Positions 55,701 to 63,426 of a stretch of DNA of 64,000 nucleotides are shown here, piece by piece. How positions within the stretch are numbered: position 1 is the first letter of the stretch; each line of letters begins with the position of its first letter. This DNA is from Vibrio ponticus (lineage in GTDB: Bacteria > Pseudomonadota > Gammaproteobacteria > Enterobacterales > Vibrionaceae): positions 682,001 through 746,000 of the forward strand of contig NZ_AP019658.1 in assembly GCF_009938225.1 (NCBI RefSeq), read 5' to 3'. The translations under genes and the position numbers were made by a program. The notes under the pieces were generated by a model. It was not told the DNA's origin. It did no database searches and saw nothing but the letters and a program-made list of their open reading frames with translations.

Positions 55701-55830
55701 TAAGCGAAACTTCGATGCAGTAACGCATCAACTCTATGAAAAGGTGAGTAATGATGAAGCCATGTATAAACAAGATTTGTTATTAAAAACGCAAACTGAT
55801 ATTACCCAAGGATGGAGGGTACAACCTTGA
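52750..55830 (+). CDS. Putative T6SS cargo effector, 1026 aa, no recognised toxin domain
   Basis: I do not recognise a catalytic family. Seen: Pro/Cys-containing N-terminus (RLPNCDAMKAIPANPLNSQV), a charged helical coiled-coil region (about residues 180-290), a mixed region (330-520), a central beta-rich, Ala/Gly-rich stretch (about 525-760) with repeats of the KAEA type (ELKAEAVLAKGEI, GVKAYGFAGANFSLAGAV, EMKAEAHLGVEI), and a helical C-terminus (about 770-1026). No signal peptide and no clear membrane helix, unlike the pore-forming effector VasX, though the Ala-rich middle recalls VasX-type proteins. Position after vgrG-DUF4123 and before an exported protein of immunity type is the evidence for effector function (inference). 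Start overlaps the adaptor gene (ATGTCTGA). Confidence 0.75.
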   Translation: MSENTIRLPNCDAMKAIPANPLNSQVPVEVCRPSQVPKKYKDVAYFMGTKKLYLLSEDACGFLDEAEKGLAQVIESHGKDNLMVALAQAGVIDGLAEVNPASFLFGEDRDEYERVKAWLDNIETHYLEFREKNLHDTYANRIKWAKIKLPYETTHRDLVDKGRNAAVGAGYLWDSGRLYSPREAKIKKYIAQYKEAKKAFYDNREVTPQEQVEKLKQRIDVIKALIQTTFRAYHIKDAAEYHLQDKQQELAEKEPQLNKLLESIKYLAIAGVATPEYALGQIEGEDGHALLAEYHQYLIDAEKFNQHLRDRLMSLSRSSDHYSIPPQDILSEEYEQIRQLRRQAKKLHQSAQVVVLEMDNPCFLLWNTGDYKAKPDDRVYTAKFPLREYVRGEENPKFSLGKFAGLRYFSLTYLGVPKDSDSHLQPNWSPLKDPDEAFYAAMHQYVDVIPVEDTWFSENGLLNYDNLKKALANRGIHIESLGEDYSQAPQWQETLENILYSEELEKRIEPFDSSLQAQFFRFAAMEVSAAAEYSEKTEFAIDLLPGENGKRESQGVQERKIELKAEAVLAKGEINIIEMATGRKYLYYPAASDLEPDLEIPIRYFDNSQRQETNFCFGALQTRMGVKAYGFAGANFSLAGAVTKDGVGFKLPELYETSAISDNVNVGAGDNASEGQGLFPSFIEMKAEAHLGVEISCYIDWHLPSGDYTIPEYVLEEQSGPVTLVKIAGKAEIAKEIHAPVYLRVKDKKVRIGIQVNNGAVKFTVEGDINPDALSAWVWQFQRLLRKCNYRRMEIVDNETFEMMSKFSRCMLYAQVEIGVFLATWKDALDNVLSIFDTDRAGMVAYTLYTGQEKYLMEWIRYMPPEGLGPLIGTLLEDPKSTKIAKDRGTPIEYTRDEILAMQQIALAKIFKWLATDLDRRTIERLVEEAFARTTNHPYLIFKEWRLLEFVRVRDKISEFLNVKCDLDMSTNLGRDWSDSLMYFKRNFDAVTHQLYEKVSNDEAMYKQDLLLKTQTDITQGWRVQP

Positions 55831-56828
55831 TTAAATTTCCTCAATCGAAGCAATTCTTAGTATTTTGGTTTGTAGTGACTTTGGCGTTACTCTCAAGCAA
55901 CATTGTGAGCGCACAGCCTAAAACTTCTCCTCAAGAATCCTATGACCGCGGAATTCTACTTTATCAACAAAATAAATATACCGAAGCGAGACCATTTTTA
56001 ACTATAGCTTTGGAACATGGTTACCCAGCGGCAGGTTTAATGCTTGCGGATACATACAAGACAAATATCTTCGCTCAAACGAAGAAAGAAGCAAAATACT
56101 TATTAAAAGCTGCTGAATTAGGAAATTTCATCGCTATGTTTCGATTAGGAGGGTCGCGCTCAATACACGCAAATAGGCAAGATTGGGATGCCATCGTGAT
56201 ACCTGAGATAAAAAGATTAGCAAAGCGAGATTATCCTTATGCGATGCGCTTAATGCATGCGTTATCAGTTGATGATTCAGAGTCTGATCAATGGCTAGAA
56301 AGAGCTGCAAATTCAGGGGACCCATTCTCGCAACATAAATTAGCCAAACGATATAAGAATGGTTACGACTGGTTTCTAATTCCCGGCAAAAGAGAGCGCG
56401 AGTTAGAGCGGCTTTTAAAAGCGGCTTCTGACTCCGGCTATCGAGAAGGAATGTTAGCTTATGCCAAGTTGCTGAAGAAAAATGGTGACATTCAAGGTTA
56501 TCAAAAAATTATAGATGAATTGGTTGTATTGGGAGATGCAGAGACAATAAGGACGCTGGGGGCTATCTATGAACACGAAGGTGATTTAATTAACGCAGCG
56601 TATTACAACCAAATATTCTTAAACTCAATGGGCAATGAAAGTCATAACGACCCCTATAAAACAGTTGAAAATTTTCAAAATAGAATTGTTGCCAATCTTA
56701 CAGAACAAGAGTTGGCTGAGATTGATTCCAAAGTAGCAGAGTACCTCGCCACCCACACCGTCCATTACCAAAAACGCATTGAAGAATATGAATACACGCT
56801 GGAGTCATTAAGACAGCAAACAAAGTAA
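55827..56828 (+). CDS. Exported Sel1-repeat protein, candidate effector immunity protein
   Basis: TTG start at 55827 is preferred over ATG at 55812: GGAGG lies 8 bases upstream, TTGA overlaps the effector stop, and translation from TTG gives a better signal peptide (MIKFPQSKQFLVFWFVVTLA, cleavage near VSAQ-PKT). About 333 residues. Seen: several Sel1-like repeats, for example ARPFLTIALEHGYPAAGLML, KYLLKAAELGNFIAMFRLGG, DQWLERAANSGDPFSQHKLA and RLLKAASDSGYREGMLAYAK, then a coiled C-terminal helix. Known: Sel1-repeat proteins bind other proteins, and some T6SS immunity proteins carry such repeats. A periplasmic location suggests that the effector acts in the periplasm or envelope (inference). 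Last gene of the module. Confidence 0.8.
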   Translation: MIKFPQSKQFLVFWFVVTLALLSSNIVSAQPKTSPQESYDRGILLYQQNKYTEARPFLTIALEHGYPAAGLMLADTYKTNIFAQTKKEAKYLLKAAELGNFIAMFRLGGSRSIHANRQDWDAIVIPEIKRLAKRDYPYAMRLMHALSVDDSESDQWLERAANSGDPFSQHKLAKRYKNGYDWFLIPGKRERELERLLKAASDSGYREGMLAYAKLLKKNGDIQGYQKIIDELVVLGDAETIRTLGAIYEHEGDLINAAYYNQIFLNSMGNESHNDPYKTVENFQNRIVANLTEQELAEIDSKVAEYLATHTVHYQKRIEEYEYTLESLRQQTK

Positions 56829-56930
56829 TGACTCGAAGTGAGTAGGCACAAAAAATTCTATTTTGGCTCCGTTTTTGCTTTGAAATTTCCTTCGAAGCAC
56901 GCGTCTTTGTGTTAATACAGATTGTATAAG

Positions 56931-56963
56931 AAAACGAAGCGAACCATTTGTCCCCTTCGTTTG
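56931..56963. terminator. Bidirectional terminator between effector module and VOC gene
   Basis: AAACGAAG and CTTCGTTT form an 8-bp stem between convergent genes. T-rich tracts follow on both strands (TTTGTTC and TTTTCTT). Confidence 0.6.
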
Positions 56964-56976
56964 TTCTAGCGTAGTT

Positions 56977-57369
56977 TTAGTTAGCTAAGGCACAGGCTAG
57001 CCACCACAGGTTACCCCATTGATCTTGGATACAAGCGAGGCGCTCGCCCTCGGTGTTAGTTTCAGGTTGTTGTGTTAGCGTTGCATTTTGTTTTACAGCG
57101 TTGGCAATAACGGTTTCGATATCGGCTACATACATAAGCAGCGAGCTTGTCGTTGGCTGACGGGTATCGCTCTTCTGCTGTGCTGTGATAATCGCATTTT
57201 CAATGCGAAGGCTGACGTTAATATAATTGCCTTGAGCATCTTTACACTCTTTAACAATTTGTCCATTAAGAGTAGTTTGAACGAAAGCAACGAAAGCAGT
57301 TAGGTTATCTAATACTAAAAAGTTAGAAACGATAGGTGTATTTGGCGGCAAGTAGTCTTTGGTAATCAT
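56977..57369 (-). CDS. VOC-fold (glyoxalase/bleomycin resistance-like) protein
   Basis: A 130-residue protein of the vicinal-oxygen-chelate fold, PhnB-like branch. Seen: start IVSNFLVLDNLTAFVAFVQT, NVSLRIENAIITAQQ, LLMYVADIETVIANAVKQNA, and the typical ending ACIQDQWGNLWWLACAL. Length is normal for a single two-module domain. Substrate cannot be inferred; many members are uncharacterised. It faces the Sel1 gene. Confidence 0.75.
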   Translation of the reverse strand: MITKDYLPPNTPIVSNFLVLDNLTAFVAFVQTTLNGQIVKECKDAQGNYINVSLRIENAIITAQQKSDTRQPTTSSLLMYVADIETVIANAVKQNATLTQQPETNTEGERLACIQDQWGNLWWLACALAN

Positions 57370-57806
57370 AAAGCGATCTCATGGAGATAGAGTTTCTCAT
57401 CCAAAATGGCTAAGAAAAAATTTGTAAATCCACCTAATCTACCAGAAGAATGTAAAGTTCTTCTAGGTAAGGTACAGAGCCGATTACATCTACTTTGGGT
57501 AAGCAGAAACGAGCTTGCTTACTGACTTGTACTGTCGAGGGCTCAATAAAAATATATCTGCTTCCACATTATTAACTTTGATGAACATCAAAATTTTAAA
57601 GTGACTCGACAACAAGATTTAGAGGCTTTCTTATCGGCTGATAAAACCGCTTCAAAGTGCAAAAATAACAGTATTTTGTGCGTTCAAATTTTGCTCTAGT
57701 TCTGTCTTGATATGCAATAAATTTAGTTTGCGAGTTCGCTTACACTTGCGATAATAAATCTCTAAACATTGTTAAAAGTAAACTTAAAGTTATGGAAGAA
57801 GTGTGA
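57370..57806. other. Intergenic region between VOC and unknown gene
   Basis: A 437-base gap holding a possible 39-codon small gene (57406-57525) and the promoter of the gene at 57807. Nothing else could be supported. Confidence 0.4.
57406..57525 (+). CDS. Possible 39-residue small protein
   Basis: ATG at 57406 opens 39 codons to a TGA. The translation is basic and protein-like (MAKKKFVNPPNLPEECKVLL, then RLHLLWVSRNELAY). No clear ribosome-binding site precedes it, and part of it is an inverted repeat (AGAAGAA ... TTCTTCT at 57445-57465), which speaks for caution. Unrecognised. Confidence 0.25.
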   Translation: MAKKKFVNPPNLPEECKVLLGKVQSRLHLLWVSRNELAY

Positions 57807-58394
57807 ATGTCCGATACATTTGAAGATGAATTTGACCAAGTAAGAATTGGTGTCTCGGCATCGAATTCAATTGAGTGCTTGGATGAGCATTTTTTCTCAT
57901 TTGCGCAGTTAACTGGTGACATGATCCGTAGTGAAAGGCTCGACTTGCTGTTTGTTCTTGGTGCTTCACCGTTGCAAACAGCGTTAGTCAAATCATGGTG
58001 TGACGAAACTTGCTGTGTTGCCGCGTGTGTAGAAGGCGATAGTATAGAAAATAACAGTGCTGAAATAGTTGCAGTGAACATTAAGAGAAAGTTAGAAGGA
58101 AATGAGTTTCCGAATAACGTTGATGTCTCTGATGTACGTCGTCTCGCTGCCGATGATAATCAACTTATTGCTTTCACCGATAAGGCTGGTTTACTTGAAT
58201 TTCTTAATGGACCAGCACATGAGTCTATTAGAGCAATATTGTACTTAATGCATGGCGAGTTTTGCGTGGATAGATTTCGTGATGAATCTCAAGCGCTCAA
58301 AGATGGGTTGTCTGGTAACGCTACACTTTATTACAGCTATTTGTCTGGTGGAGAGGGGGAGTGCACGGCTCTGGTTGCAGTGCATCGTCGCTAG
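57807..58394 (+). CDS. Hypothetical protein, 195 aa
   Basis: Not recognised. Seen: an acidic, soluble, mixed alpha/beta protein with hydrophobic strands (LDLLFVLGASPLQTALVKSW, AILYLMHGEFCVD) and several Cys (CCVAACVEGD, GECTALVA). No signal peptide or membrane helix. GGAAG lies 8-12 bases before the ATG. Codon use is normal for the window. Single gene, convergent with yjdM. A Rossmann-like sensory or binding domain is conceivable, but this cannot be supported further. Confidence 0.6.
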   Translation: MSDTFEDEFDQVRIGVSASNSIECLDEHFFSFAQLTGDMIRSERLDLLFVLGASPLQTALVKSWCDETCCVAACVEGDSIENNSAEIVAVNIKRKLEGNEFPNNVDVSDVRRLAADDNQLIAFTDKAGLLEFLNGPAHESIRAILYLMHGEFCVDRFRDESQALKDGLSGNATLYYSYLSGGEGECTALVAVHRR

Positions 58395-58455
58395 TACAGA
58401 TTAGTCTATTTTCACAGACCAATCTGCGTTGATATCATTCGTAAATGGTTAATCG

Positions 58456-58791
58456 TTAGGCTTTTTTAACGAATGCAGCCGTCACCATCATTTCCCCAGC
58501 GCCGTCAACTTTACAGTCAAGTTGGTGGTCTTTACCATCAACAATTCGGCGAATAACGGCTTTGGTGCCAATTTTAAGTACTAGTGAGCTACCTTTAACT
58601 TTTAAATCTTTTGCCAAGGTGATTTTGTCACCCTCTAGCAGTAAGGTGCCGTTGGCATCTTTTACGCTAGGCGTATCAGTATCGCTTGTATCTGAAGGGT
58701 TCCATTCATAGGCGCACTCAGGACAAACGTAATTCGCTAAGTCTTGATAAACATACTCAGAATTGCATTGTGGGCAAGGGGGGAATGACAT
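58456..58791 (-). CDS. yjdM: PhnA/YjdM-family zinc-ribbon protein
   Basis: A 111-residue protein. Seen: N-terminal zinc ribbon C-x2-C (CPQCNSEYVYQD) and C-x2-C (YVCPECAYEW), a short acidic linker, and the PhnA domain DANGTLLLEGDKITLAKDLK then VKGSSLVLKIGTKAVIRRIV, closely following E. coli YjdM. Once linked to alkylphosphonate use by name, but the family's real function is unclear. GGAAG lies about 8 bases before the ATG. Monocistronic. Confidence 0.92.
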   Translation of the reverse strand: MSFPPCPQCNSEYVYQDLANYVCPECAYEWNPSDTSDTDTPSVKDANGTLLLEGDKITLAKDLKVKGSSLVLKIGTKAVIRRIVDGKDHQLDCKVDGAGEMMVTAAFVKKA

Positions 58792-58956
58792 TGATTTACT
58801 TCCAAATTGGTTTTCTAGTAGTTTATACCTAATGGCGTCTAAGAAGCTAGAATGAGTTTAAGTACAATAGCGCACTGGGTCGGCAATTGGATGGTTAAGT
58901 AATTCTAACGTTTATTTTAACTTTTTTGAGAAAATGATGGCATTACCTTGGCTTAC

Positions 58957-61395
58957 TCACAACGATTCGCTTTCGACAGGTTCAAAATCATCAAGGTCAA
59001 AATTTAAATCACTAATCCAGAAATCGCTATCGAGAGTCATAGATTTAACGTACTCGTTGCCATCGACTTCTAATGTAACCATATAGTGACCTTCGACTAA
59101 ACCCTCTACCATATAGAACCCATCTTCTTCTACAACGCTGGCATATTCTTCTCTCTTATTGAGATGCTTGAAATAGATATAGGCAGTCTCTCCAGATTTA
59201 ATGTTAACAAATCCATCAATGCCAAATGTTTTGTTCAATATAATATTTACTGTCGTAGATGATATTTCACGAGTATTGAGTAACACAGGGTTGTCTTTTG
59301 TCGTTAGACTCAGATCCAGTGAGCTCTCATCAATGGTTAATGGAATCTTTTTGCGAGCAGGAATATGATCGAATTGATAGTATCCATTGTTGTCTGTGCG
59401 CGCATTTTGGTTCAGCAGTTTGAGTTTAACGTTTGCGATGGGGTTTCCTTCTTGGTCAGTTACCCTACCTTCCACTTTTGAGTAGCTATATTCATCCCAG
59501 AGAACTCGGTCCGTGAACGCTTGGGTTAGGTTTGTTTGACCGGCTAGCTTAAGTTCGACTGTAAACTCAAAACTCTCATCATTGCCGGAGAGGTTTAGTG
59601 AAACATGAGGGTTTAACGCGAGTATGAATGAGCTATACCAATTGAATGAAGAAATTGTGTCATCGTACATCATACTTATACTCGTTGTGAGATTGGTGTT
59701 TTCACTGAAGTAGCAGGCTTTTGAACAATCACCACGCAGGCGCAGGCTTGTTGTTTGATGCCTGCCTAAATTGTCAAATCTACTAGTCACGCCCCATGAT
59801 AAATCGCTTATACCGCTGTTAGTTAACTCGAACTCATGATGAGTTTTGCTGTAATTGCTAACATCGAAATATTGATATTCTGGCCGATAGGATAGGTAAA
59901 TATTATCAGTTATTTTTTTACCGATATTTGACGAAACTGTATGTCCAAATTCGTCAGTGATGACATTAAGATTAAGTGATGCAAATGGACCGTACCAACT
60001 GTAGCCAAGGCGGTGATAAATTGTGCTTTTAGGGTCCAAGCTATCGGTCTTGTTTAGCTCTAGTGCAAGTGATTGGTGTCGGCTAAATAGCATGTCCACT
60101 TCGACTGGCCAGAGTTCTAATTCTGGCAACCAACCCAAACTAGTTGATAACCAATGTGTTGCGAGTATTTGATTTTGCAAACCGATGAAATTATCAGCGT
60201 CTGTTTTAAAAAAAGACGCTCCAACAGTAACATACTCTCCTAGGCCGTAAGAGAGTTGTGTCGCACCTGATTTGCCACTTTCTAGGTCTACATATACTTT
60301 GGATAGCCATTCTCCTTTTGGAAGATACTGCTCATTAATGCCAGCTACAATGAGATCCTCTTCTGACCAAAGCCCTTCACCTAGATAATAGCGAAAAGTA
60401 AGCGTATCCCCTGGTGAGATATTTTGTTCGTCAATAGTAAAGCGACCAAATGAGTCGGAATTGTATGTGTTGCGATAAATTCCATTGACTAGCAAGTCAA
60501 TTTCAATGTTTGGTTTAGTGTTATTTTGGATTTTGACTGAGCCAAAGCTAGTCTGTTTATGACGGTTGGTATAATAGAAACCATGATTAAACTGCCAACT
60601 ATCAGAAAAAATACTGCCATCAACAAGAACGTTGCCAATTTGCGCGGTGCCTTGTCCGTCATCGGTTTGGTAGGCGAGATTATAGTAATCAAGGATATCT
60701 TCATTACGTGAGTCAATTGAAATTTGGGTAAGAGTATTTGAGTTGCTGATGAGTGAATCTGACAGGACATATGTTTTAGATTTTTCAATATTATCATATC
60801 CAAGTGCAACTAATGCTCTAGATGAAAATCCCCATTCTTCAGAGGGTAGATAGACTTGAGGTTGCATCTTTGATGCTATAGCTAGAGCTTCGTCTCGAGC
60901 ATCTTTTTTCATTTTTTGAATTTTTTTCTCAAGCTCTGCAAGCGTTTTAAACAATTTGGTTAGTGTCAGTTTGTACTCGTCTAGGTTCCAGTGGACTCGA
61001 ATAGGCAAGCACTCTTCTAAAGACTGCCAGTGGATATAGGTCTCTTGCTCAAAGATAATTGAACGTAATTTTGATGTTTTTTCATCGGAAAAGCGGCATT
61101 CAGAGGTGTTTAGATTGAAATAGTAAGGTGGCTTCTCTAATCCTATGTCATCCGGTAAATGGAAACGACACACATTGTTTATGCACTGACCTTGTAAGGA
61201 TAGAAGATAAAGAGCAACATTCTCGACATTAAGGAATGGCTCTTCATCTTCATCCATGATCACTCGATAAAAGTTGTCTCTCTCACTAACAGAATCAATT
61301 TCAACGTAAGCAGAGAAAAGTTCCTCTGCAAATACTGTTTGTAGCAGAGTTAACTGGACAAGTATGAGTGCAACGAGAGCTCTTGTTACAAGCAC
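58957..61395 (-). CDS. Outer-membrane usher-like protein with carboxypeptidase-regulatory domain
   Basis: About 812 residues, GTG start at 61395 overlapping the chaperone stop by 10 bases. Seen: a signal peptide (cleavage near VFAE-EL), an N-terminal globular domain with paired Cys (QCINNVCRF), a coiled segment (about 150-170), a plug-like domain (NIEIDLLVNGIYRNTYNSDS, then ISPGDTLTFRYYLGEG), a beta-barrel rich in alternating aromatic strands, and a C-terminal CarboxypepD_reg-like domain (VEGRVTDQEGNPIANVKLKL). This matches the role of an usher in a non-classical chaperone-usher pathway, though it is not a FimD/PapC type. Adjacent genes encode chaperone and subunits. Confidence 0.75.
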   Translation of the reverse strand: MLVTRALVALILVQLTLLQTVFAEELFSAYVEIDSVSERDNFYRVIMDEDEEPFLNVENVALYLLSLQGQCINNVCRFHLPDDIGLEKPPYYFNLNTSECRFSDEKTSKLRSIIFEQETYIHWQSLEECLPIRVHWNLDEYKLTLTKLFKTLAELEKKIQKMKKDARDEALAIASKMQPQVYLPSEEWGFSSRALVALGYDNIEKSKTYVLSDSLISNSNTLTQISIDSRNEDILDYYNLAYQTDDGQGTAQIGNVLVDGSIFSDSWQFNHGFYYTNRHKQTSFGSVKIQNNTKPNIEIDLLVNGIYRNTYNSDSFGRFTIDEQNISPGDTLTFRYYLGEGLWSEEDLIVAGINEQYLPKGEWLSKVYVDLESGKSGATQLSYGLGEYVTVGASFFKTDADNFIGLQNQILATHWLSTSLGWLPELELWPVEVDMLFSRHQSLALELNKTDSLDPKSTIYHRLGYSWYGPFASLNLNVITDEFGHTVSSNIGKKITDNIYLSYRPEYQYFDVSNYSKTHHEFELTNSGISDLSWGVTSRFDNLGRHQTTSLRLRGDCSKACYFSENTNLTTSISMMYDDTISSFNWYSSFILALNPHVSLNLSGNDESFEFTVELKLAGQTNLTQAFTDRVLWDEYSYSKVEGRVTDQEGNPIANVKLKLLNQNARTDNNGYYQFDHIPARKKIPLTIDESSLDLSLTTKDNPVLLNTREISSTTVNIILNKTFGIDGFVNIKSGETAYIYFKHLNKREEYASVVEEDGFYMVEGLVEGHYMVTLEVDGNEYVKSMTLDSDFWISDLNFDLDDFEPVESESL

Positions 61396-62075
61396 TTAAA
61401 TAAAATATCGTCGTCTACAGATACAGTCAGTGTCTCATCATGTTTTTTTGTTTTGGTTTGTGTGGATTCTCTCAACAGAACAATTTTTTGTTTGCGGTTA
61501 TGTGAGCTTTCAATCCAGGCATTGAATTGGAATTTGTCAGTGTTCTCAATGACGAGTTTATCTTTGCTACAGGTAAACTCTACTTGTTGTTTAGGTTGTC
61601 CATTTTGCAAATAAATTGGAATAAATGACTCCACTGCAAAATGTAAATCCAAGTGTATGCCCTCTGAGTCTGTGTTGCTGATAGAGTTTTTTACTTTTTT
61701 TTCGGTTGGCGAAAACCGTAGGTACGTACGATATTCACCTTCAGCGAGTGAATCATCAGTAGATATCTGAACGCGGATTGTTCGACGCTGATCTGGTTTA
61801 AGGTTGCGAATGACAGGCGGTGAAATACGTATTCTGTCTGATATATCTTCGATGCTGTGAATGGTTGGGTGGTTTCTCACTACTTCAGTATTTGAAATTG
61901 GCTTATATACCGAGTCTATTTCCAACCGAATAGGATTGTTAGAGGTGTTCTCTACGATGAATTCTTCGGTTGTTGTGCGTGTGTCATCAACAACTAATCG
62001 AGTCGGTGCGATAATTAGTTGACCGAAGCATTGGAAAGAAAATACCACTAAGCATAGAGAGAAAATGTGCCTCAT
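61386..62075 (-). CDS. Periplasmic pilus chaperone (PapD-like)
   Basis: A 229-residue protein with a signal peptide (cleavage near CFGQ-LI). Seen: first Ig-like domain with LIIAPTRLVVDDTRTTTEEF and IVENTSNNPIRLEID, the strand segment IRISPPVIRNLKPDQRRTIR (chaperone G1/F1-type region, with Arg used to anchor subunit C-termini), then EGEYRTYLRFSP. The second domain is shorter and more divergent. Known: such chaperones complete the fold of pilus subunits by donor-strand complementation. Overlaps the minor subunit gene upstream by 4 bases and the usher gene downstream. Confidence 0.8.
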   Translation of the reverse strand: MRHIFSLCLVVFSFQCFGQLIIAPTRLVVDDTRTTTEEFIVENTSNNPIRLEIDSVYKPISNTEVVRNHPTIHSIEDISDRIRISPPVIRNLKPDQRRTIRVQISTDDSLAEGEYRTYLRFSPTEKKVKNSISNTDSEGIHLDLHFAVESFIPIYLQNGQPKQQVEFTCSKDKLVIENTDKFQFNAWIESSHNRKQKIVLLRESTQTKTKKHDETLTVSVDDDILFKCL

Positions 62076-62494
62076 AAATAGGTAACCTTTATATAAATGT
62101 GATTATTATAGTTGCCGGGACTGAGTCGAGACTTGGTCGTTATCTTTGCCCCAATGCAGAGTTCTTTGCTGTATCCGTTCGGTTGTATGGTAGATATTCC
62201 AAGGTTTGATAGGGCACAACCAAATGTAAAATTTAAGAAATGGAGGTTATTTTCATTTAAGTTTGAATGTTGCTTGTTTGGCAGTGATACTTGAAAAGTT
62301 TTACCTGGTTCCCCTTTAACTTTAAAAATAAAAGACTCGTGTTTTGTTAGCTGTCGCTTTATTGCATTAACATTGTTGTGATTTGTGATGATATTATTGA
62401 AATGTATTCCGTTAGTATTTTTTATTATCTCGAGTGGACTCGAAAAAGTGAGTCCACTCCATAATATCGCTACAACGGTACTAACTAACTTCAT
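62072..62494 (-). CDS. Minor pilus subunit, DUF4402-like
   Basis: A 140-residue exported protein (signal peptide MKLVSTVVAILWSGLTFS). Seen: a beta-rich body with two Cys (FGCALSNLG and LCIGAKITTK) and a C-terminal strand with SPGNYNNHIYIKVTYL that parallels the end of the major subunit (SGTYTANAINVKVTYQ). This shared ending suggests the same incomplete Ig-like fold. Translationally coupled to the chaperone gene (ATGA overlap). Probably a tip or adaptor subunit. Confidence 0.65.
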   Translation of the reverse strand: MKLVSTVVAILWSGLTFSSPLEIIKNTNGIHFNNIITNHNNVNAIKRQLTKHESFIFKVKGEPGKTFQVSLPNKQHSNLNENNLHFLNFTFGCALSNLGISTIQPNGYSKELCIGAKITTKSRLSPGNYNNHIYIKVTYL

Positions 62495-62524
62495 AGCCCA
62501 ATAAGCAAAACATTCACAGATGAT

Positions 62525-62971
62525 TTACTGATATGTGACTTTTACGTTGATTGCGTTTGCGGTGTATGTCCCTGAAGGGATAGGTCCGTTGTTGAGGAAG
62601 TCAACTTCACCACCGATTCTTAACTCAGTATCGCCACTTATCGTCAGCGTTGGATCTGTGAGAAAGCTCAATGCATATGAGTCTGAGCCATTCGTTACGT
62701 TGGTGTTTGCAACTTCAACGTCAACTATATTGTTTTCTTCACCTGTCACCGTGAAAACAGCTGCAGTGGCATCAGCAGCATTGACCGTTACTTTGCCTGT
62801 TTGAGTGCTGTATACTTTTGGAAATGTGAGATCCTGAGTTTTTGCAATTTCAAGAGCTTGAACAACTTGAATACTGGCATTGAAAGTTGTGCTTGCCGTA
62901 TTTGAAGCGATAACATTTGATGTAGATAGAGCGATTGCAGAAGCTGCCACTACTTTAACTAGATTTTTCAT
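62525..62971 (-). CDS. Major pilus subunit, DUF4402 family
   Basis: A 148-residue protein with a clean signal peptide (MKNLVKVVAASAIALSTSNV, cleavage near VIAS-NTA). Seen: DUF4402 pattern, with ASIQVVQALEIAKTQDLTFP near the start, Thr/Val-rich beta strands, LRIGGEVDF, and the ending SGTYTANAINVKVTYQ. No Cys pair. First gene of a four-gene operon (major subunit, minor subunit, chaperone, usher). GGGAT before the ATG. Known: DUF4402 proteins are small beta-sandwich exported proteins often encoded with PapD-like chaperones. Confidence 0.8.
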   Translation of the reverse strand: MKNLVKVVAASAIALSTSNVIASNTASTTFNASIQVVQALEIAKTQDLTFPKVYSTQTGKVTVNAADATAAVFTVTGEENNIVDVEVANTNVTNGSDSYALSFLTDPTLTISGDTELRIGGEVDFLNNGPIPSGTYTANAINVKVTYQ

Positions 62972-63426
62972 AGTAAATCCCTTTGTTTAGACCAATAGAA
63001 AGGGTTGTTTCTAGGTCATGTTATTGAGCTATGTATGTGCGCCAATATGATGATTAAAAAGTTTAATTTTGCGCTTTTTTTTAGTGATTAAGTTTACTAA
63101 TCGACTTGAACGTTACGGTAAGTTTAAATTTGTATCAATTTCTACAATATTGCAGCGTGTCGTTGTGCGACCAATAACAAATAAATTTGTGCTTATTTGA
63201 TGAAAATAGGTGCTGTTTTTAATATTTTTCTCATTAGTAAGACGAATAATTACTTTTAAGATTTTATAAGTCTCTAGATTATTGATTTGAATTACGAAAT
63301 TCAGAAAATGTCCGCGTTACTTATAAGGTTTATATTAGAGGGAGGTTGGTTGACTTTCGGTTTCTAAGTGGCTTGAAGAGTATATAAAGTATGATGCCCA
63401 TGTGAATGGGCAATCATCAATTATCA
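62972..63426. promoter_or_regulatory. Promoter region of the pilus operon
   Basis: A 455-base, strongly AT-rich region between the pilus operon (leftward) and the outer-membrane protein gene (also leftward). It holds the operon promoter and a hairpin at 63391-63417. No further gene seen. Confidence 0.5.
63391..63417 (-). terminator. Hairpin after outer-membrane protein gene
   Basis: GCCCAT-GTGA-ATGGGC, extended by ATGAT / ATCAT with one bulge, lies 10-35 bases after the stop codon of the leftward gene. On the minus strand ATACTTTATA follows, a weak U-tract. Confidence 0.55.

Noticed and set aside
55812..55814. ATG as start of the Sel1-repeat gene
   Set aside because: It lies within the ribosome-binding site that fits the TTG at 55827 and lacks its own.
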